A stretch of DNA of 64,000 bases, taken from the NCBI GenBank assembly GCA_019973575.1, contig BPUI01000003.1, positions 496,001 through 560,000 of the forward strand, read 5' to 3'. Below the pieces are notes generated by a model. That model worked only from the letters and a program-made list of their open reading frames with translations, was not told the DNA's origin and made no database searches. Position numbers and translations under genes: made by a program. Shown one piece after another: positions 61,682 through 64,000 of this stretch. How positions within the stretch are numbered: position 1 is the stretch's first letter; every line of letters begins with the position of its first letter. Origin of the DNA: Gemmatimonadetes bacterium T265 (GTDB lineage Bacteria > Gemmatimonadota > Gemmatimonadetes > Gemmatimonadales > Gemmatimonadaceae).

Positions 61682-62281
61682 TCACACGACGGGCGTCGCC
61701 GGCCGCGGGCACGCGGGTACCGGGGTCACCCGCTCCCGCGGGACGTGCGCGCCGACGCTCGGGCTTTCGAGCCGCCAGCAGCGGTCGCACACGGACCAGT
61801 AGCACACACGCAGCCCGACGCGCGTCGACGCGCCGTAGAACCGCCGCACCGGGTCGCCCGCGAGTCGGAGCGCGACCTCCCGCTCTCCGGGGACCAGCAC
61901 GCCACCGGTCAGGCTGTTGTACGACAAGAACGTGTGCACGCGCCCCGCCCCGGCCGGTGCCGCGCGCGCGACCAGCGCCGGCCAGTCGTCGACGGGGGCG
62001 CCGTCGAGGGTGACCTGCGCCCAGGCGACCTGGGCGGGCCCGACCCCCGCGTTGCGGACGCTGAGGCTGAGTGAGTCGGGTCTGAAGTCGACCTCGAGGA
62101 CAATCGTTAGGCGCGGCCACACGGCGGCGTACTGCTGGGCGCGCACGACCATCGTCTGCACGAGCGAGACGCCGAGCGCGCACGCCGAGACGACCACGGC
62201 AGCGAGCGAGAGGACCAGGTCGCGGTCGGGCCGCCACCGCGGCGGCCGCGGGGGCGGCGGGACGGCGTCGGGTTCCGGCAT
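61682..62281 (-). CDS. Membrane-anchored hypothetical protein
   Basis: 199 aa. A Pro/Arg-rich cytoplasmic N-terminus is followed by one membrane helix (LVLSLAAVVVSACALGVSLVQTMVV, about 22-46) and an extracytoplasmic beta-rich domain (LTIVLEVDFRPDSLSLSVRNAGVGPAQVAWAQVTLDG, VLVPGEREVALRLAG). The SVRNAGVGPA stretch is like a CARDB/immunoglobulin-type fold. The distal CYWSVCDRCWRLES has three Cys residues. No named family is recognised. It is convergent with the subtilase (55 bp apart) and 37 bp downstream of the SGNH-like hydrolase, with which it may be cotranscribed. Confidence 0.7.
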   Translation of the reverse strand: MPEPDAVPPPPRPPRWRPDRDLVLSLAAVVVSACALGVSLVQTMVVRAQQYAAVWPRLTIVLEVDFRPDSLSLSVRNAGVGPAQVAWAQVTLDGAPVDDWPALVARAAPAGAGRVHTFLSYNSLTGGVLVPGEREVALRLAGDPVRRFYGASTRVGLRVCYWSVCDRCWRLESPSVGAHVPRERVTPVPACPRPATPVV

Positions 62282-62318
62282 GAGCGGGTCGGGGCGGAAG
62301 GTGTGGGGTGTCGCCTCG

Positions 62319-63212
62319 CTACCGCGCGGGCCGCGTGGCGAGTTGGTCGTGCGCGACCGCCTGCAGCGCGGCGGCCTGCGCCGGCGTGATCCCGAGCGCC
62401 GGGGCCGCCGCCTCGCGCTCGCCTAACGTGCTCGGGTCGACGCCCGTGACCGCGCCGAATTCCACCAGCGCCTCGAGGTAGTACCCGTAGACGCTCGCGT
62501 GGTAGCCGTCGGGCGCCCACAGGTCGACCTTGCCGCCGTCGATTCCGTCATACGGGTTGGCGTCGGCGAACCCGGTCCGGATCGCGCGGTCCCAGGCGGC
62601 GCCGACCGGGATGACGTCCCGGATCCGCGGCGACCGGGCCCCCGCGGCCTCGTATCCCGCCGCGACCTCCTGCTCCATCGCGTCGATCGGCCGCCCGAAC
62701 CAGTGCCCGCGCGGCAGGTACGTCTGGTCGGCCCGCGACCAGGTGGCGACGAGGTGGATCACCACGGCGGCGTTCCGCGCCGACAGCGTGTCGGCCAGCC
62801 GCGCGGCGTAGGCGACGAGCGTCGCGGGGTCGCCCGGCTTCGCGGCGTCCAGCGTGCTGTAGCTCTGCAGGACGACGACGTCCCACGGGCGGTTCAGGAG
62901 CGCGAGCTTGTGCTCGTAGTGGTAGTCCAGCCCGACTCCGGGTGCGGTCTCGACGCTCACCACATAGTTCAGGCCGGCCTCCGTGGTGAACCGCTTGAAC
63001 AGCGCCGGCACGCCGCCGACGCCGGTGCCGTTGAGGTCCGTGACCGTGCCCGCGCCGAACGGCCGCACGAGTTCGGGCCCGCCCGCCGCGTCCCCGTAGG
63101 TAAAGCTGTTCCCGACGAAGAGGATCGTCTTCGGCGGCGCGGGTTGCGCCGCAGCCGGCGCGGGCGCGGCGGCGACGAGCAGCGCGAAAAGCGGGAGCGT
63201 TCGGCGGAGCAT
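62319..63212 (-). CDS. Secreted SGNH-like hydrolase (DUF4886-like)
   Basis: 297 aa. Signal peptide (LPLFALLVAAAPAPAAAQ), then TILFVGNSFTYGDAAGGPELV, where the Ser of GNSFT is the block-I nucleophile of SGNH hydrolases. DVVVLQSYSTLDAAKPGD fits the block with the oxyanion Asn/Gln, and DLWAPDGYHASVYGYYLEALVEFG carries the catalytic Asp and His in DGYHAS. Such enzymes remove ester groups from sugars or lipids. The ATG at 63210-63212 is at the signal peptide; longer frames would cross into the divergent peptidase gene. Esterified surface polysaccharide is a plausible but unproven substrate. Confidence 0.82.
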   Translation of the reverse strand: MLRRTLPLFALLVAAAPAPAAAQPAPPKTILFVGNSFTYGDAAGGPELVRPFGAGTVTDLNGTGVGGVPALFKRFTTEAGLNYVVSVETAPGVGLDYHYEHKLALLNRPWDVVVLQSYSTLDAAKPGDPATLVAYAARLADTLSARNAAVVIHLVATWSRADQTYLPRGHWFGRPIDAMEQEVAAGYEAAGARSPRIRDVIPVGAAWDRAIRTGFADANPYDGIDGGKVDLWAPDGYHASVYGYYLEALVEFGAVTGVDPSTLGEREAAAPALGITPAQAAALQAVAHDQLATRPAR

Positions 63213-63322
63213 CGGGGCGGCGACCTCGAGGACTGGCGACGCGTGCGGCGTTCTTGGGGCGACGGCGTGCGAAGTGTAGTGGGATGCCAGTAGTATTCCG
63301 TCCCCACACCGAAGCCCCCGCG

Positions 63323-64000
63323 ATGCGTCGACTTCTTCGCCCCGCCCGCCATCCGGCCGGCGCCCTCCTGCTCGCGCTCCTCGCGCCCGCCGGCGCCCGG
63401 TTAGGCGCGCAGACCCCCGCCCCCGCGGGGGCCGCATCTGCCGCCGCGACGCCCGCCCCCGACCCGGTACGCACACTCGTCGTACGTCTCGACCTGGAAC
63501 GATACAAGGCCACCGTCAAAGGCCTCACGCAGTTCGGCGACCGACGCCAGGGCACCGACCGCAACCGCGCCGCGGTCGACTGGATCGAGGCCCAGCTCAA
63601 GAGCTACGGCTGCACCAACACCGAGCGGATCACGTACGACTACCAGCCGCCGGCGCCCCGACCCGGCGCGCCGGACTACTACCGGGCGCGCATCGCGACC
63701 TCCGCGCCGGGCGGGGCGCGCCTCCGCGGCACGCAGCTGCCGATCGGCGTCAACACCGACTCGCTCGCCCAGCCCGACGCGCGGCTCCGCGCCCTCAACG
63801 CGCAGCCGAGCGCGCCGGGGCAGCGGCAGGAGGTCTACTGCACCAAGGTCGGCGCGACGCACCCAGGCGAGATGTATATCGTCGGCGCGCACATGGACGG
63901 CATCGGCTGGGGCGAGGCCGCGAACGACGACGGCTCGGGGACCGCGCTCGTCATGGAGCTCGCGCGCGTCTTCAGCGCGCCCGACGTCCAGACCGACCGC
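63323..64000 (+). CDS. M28-family metallopeptidase, 3' end beyond the window
   Basis: 226 codons are visible. A signal peptide (AGALLLALLAPAGARLGAQ) leads to LKSYGCTNTERITYDYQ and the first zinc-binding segment IVGAHMDGIGWGEAANDDGSGTALVMELARVF, where His and Asp ligate zinc as in the M28 aminopeptidase family; the usual HxDS is HMDG here. The remainder of the active site lies outside. It is divergent from the SGNH-like gene with 110 bp between; TAGTAT at 63291-63296 is a possible -10. TTAGGC codons (Leu-Gly) in the signal peptide belong to the GTTAGGC set. Confidence 0.87.
   Translation, partial: MRRLLRPARHPAGALLLALLAPAGARLGAQTPAPAGAASAAATPAPDPVRTLVVRLDLERYKATVKGLTQFGDRRQGTDRNRAAVDWIEAQLKSYGCTNTERITYDYQPPAPRPGAPDYYRARIATSAPGGARLRGTQLPIGVNTDSLAQPDARLRALNAQPSAPGQRQEVYCTKVGATHPGEMYIVGAHMDGIGWGEAANDDGSGTALVMELARVFSAPDVQTDR

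Larger units (their letters stand above)
916..63406. repeat. Dispersed heptamer GCCTAAC/GTTAGGC, about 51 copies
   Basis: Hand count: 23 copies as GCCTAAC and 28 as GTTAGGC on the plus strand, spread over most of the window. In genes it is read as Leu-Gly (TTA GGC), Pro-Asn (CCT AAC), Leu-Thr (CTA AC) or across other frames, and it also lies between genes. Thus it is not a protein motif. At about 74% G+C independent bases would give roughly five. Copies are not tandem and have no fixed spacing. Confidence 0.85.

Noticed and set aside
916-63406. TTAGGC copies as telomere-type repeats
   Set aside because: The hexamer equals a nematode telomere unit, but copies here are single, dispersed and on both strands of bacterial coding DNA.
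916-63406. TTA codons as a bldA-like translational switch
   Set aside because: The heptamer is read in several frames and also lies between genes, so the signal is not tied to the TTA codon.
1-64000. CRISPR arrays, tRNA or rRNA genes, insertion sequences
   Set aside because: Looked for regularly spaced repeats, cloverleaf-type sequence and transposase motifs; none was found.

Overview
The window is about 74% G+C, gene-dense and typical of a free-living, Gram-negative-type bacterium with an outer membrane: lipoprotein signals, TonB receptor, beta-barrels, Wza-like exporter, RND pump and Tat signal. GTG starts are very common. The mix of a BTAD/SARP-like regulator with a TPR tail, a DUF2723 protein, vanadium-haloperoxidase-like lipoprotein, GH44 enzyme and an imelysin/di-heme oxidoreductase locus suggests a member of the Gemmatimonadota. 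That placement is inference, since no 16S or marker-gene search was possible. No tRNA, rRNA, CRISPR array or insertion sequence was seen.

Region 1 (about 1-29.5 kb, all minus strand) is one long, tightly packed locus for a complex surface polysaccharide that runs straight into a nonribosomal peptide/polyketide assembly line. In transcription order: Wzx-type flippase; acyltransferase-FkbH fusion; acyltransferase-acyl carrier protein fusion; GT2-serine-acetyltransferase-like fusion; GT-B glycosyltransferase; degenerate nucleotidyltransferase; triple-domain initiating sugar transferase; outer-membrane barrel; Wza-like lipoprotein; a 56-aa membrane protein; Wzz-like co-polymerase; Wzy/ligase; processive GT2; a P-loop-less BY-kinase-like protein; WecG-type glycosyltransferase; a 2176-aa NRPS (C-A-T-C-A*-T, second A domain apparently dead); and an NRPS-PKS (A-T-KS-AT...) that leaves the window at the left edge. 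Many junctions are 4-bp GTGA/ATGA overlaps. Between the two megasynthases lies an opposite-strand remnant of an alpha/beta hydrolase.

Region 2 (29.6-44.9 kb) holds secreted and regulatory genes: a DUF1996 lipoprotein with a ricin-type lectin, a GH44 glycosidase, a methyltransferase, a BTAD regulator followed by five 11-bp-phased direct repeats and a vanadium-haloperoxidase/PAP2-like lipoprotein, an RND permease without adaptor, a Tat-exported GH36-like glycosidase, a small barrel-like protein and a 69-aa Cys/His-rich protein.

Region 3 (45.2-50.4 kb) is an iron-type uptake operon: FecA-like TonB receptor, imelysin lipoprotein and di-heme oxidoreductase, the last starting in a striking AT-rich island. 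Region 4 (50.4-64 kb) has an APC permease, an ECF sigma factor with a membrane partner carrying a carbohydrate-binding E-set domain, a 51-aa membrane protein coupled to a TMEM260/DUF2723-type mannosyltransferase, convergent eutB-eutC, a bacterial dynamin-like GTPase, a secreted subtilase with a PKD domain, a membrane-anchored hypothetical, an SGNH-like hydrolase and the start of an M28 peptidase.

Across the window the heptamer GCCTAAC/GTTAGGC occurs about 51 times (roughly five expected), in every reading frame and on both strands, with a 9.7-kb gap around the BTAD/haloperoxidase region. It is a DNA-level signal of unknown purpose and, with the phased repeats and the FkbH/ACP fusions, is the most interesting thing here.
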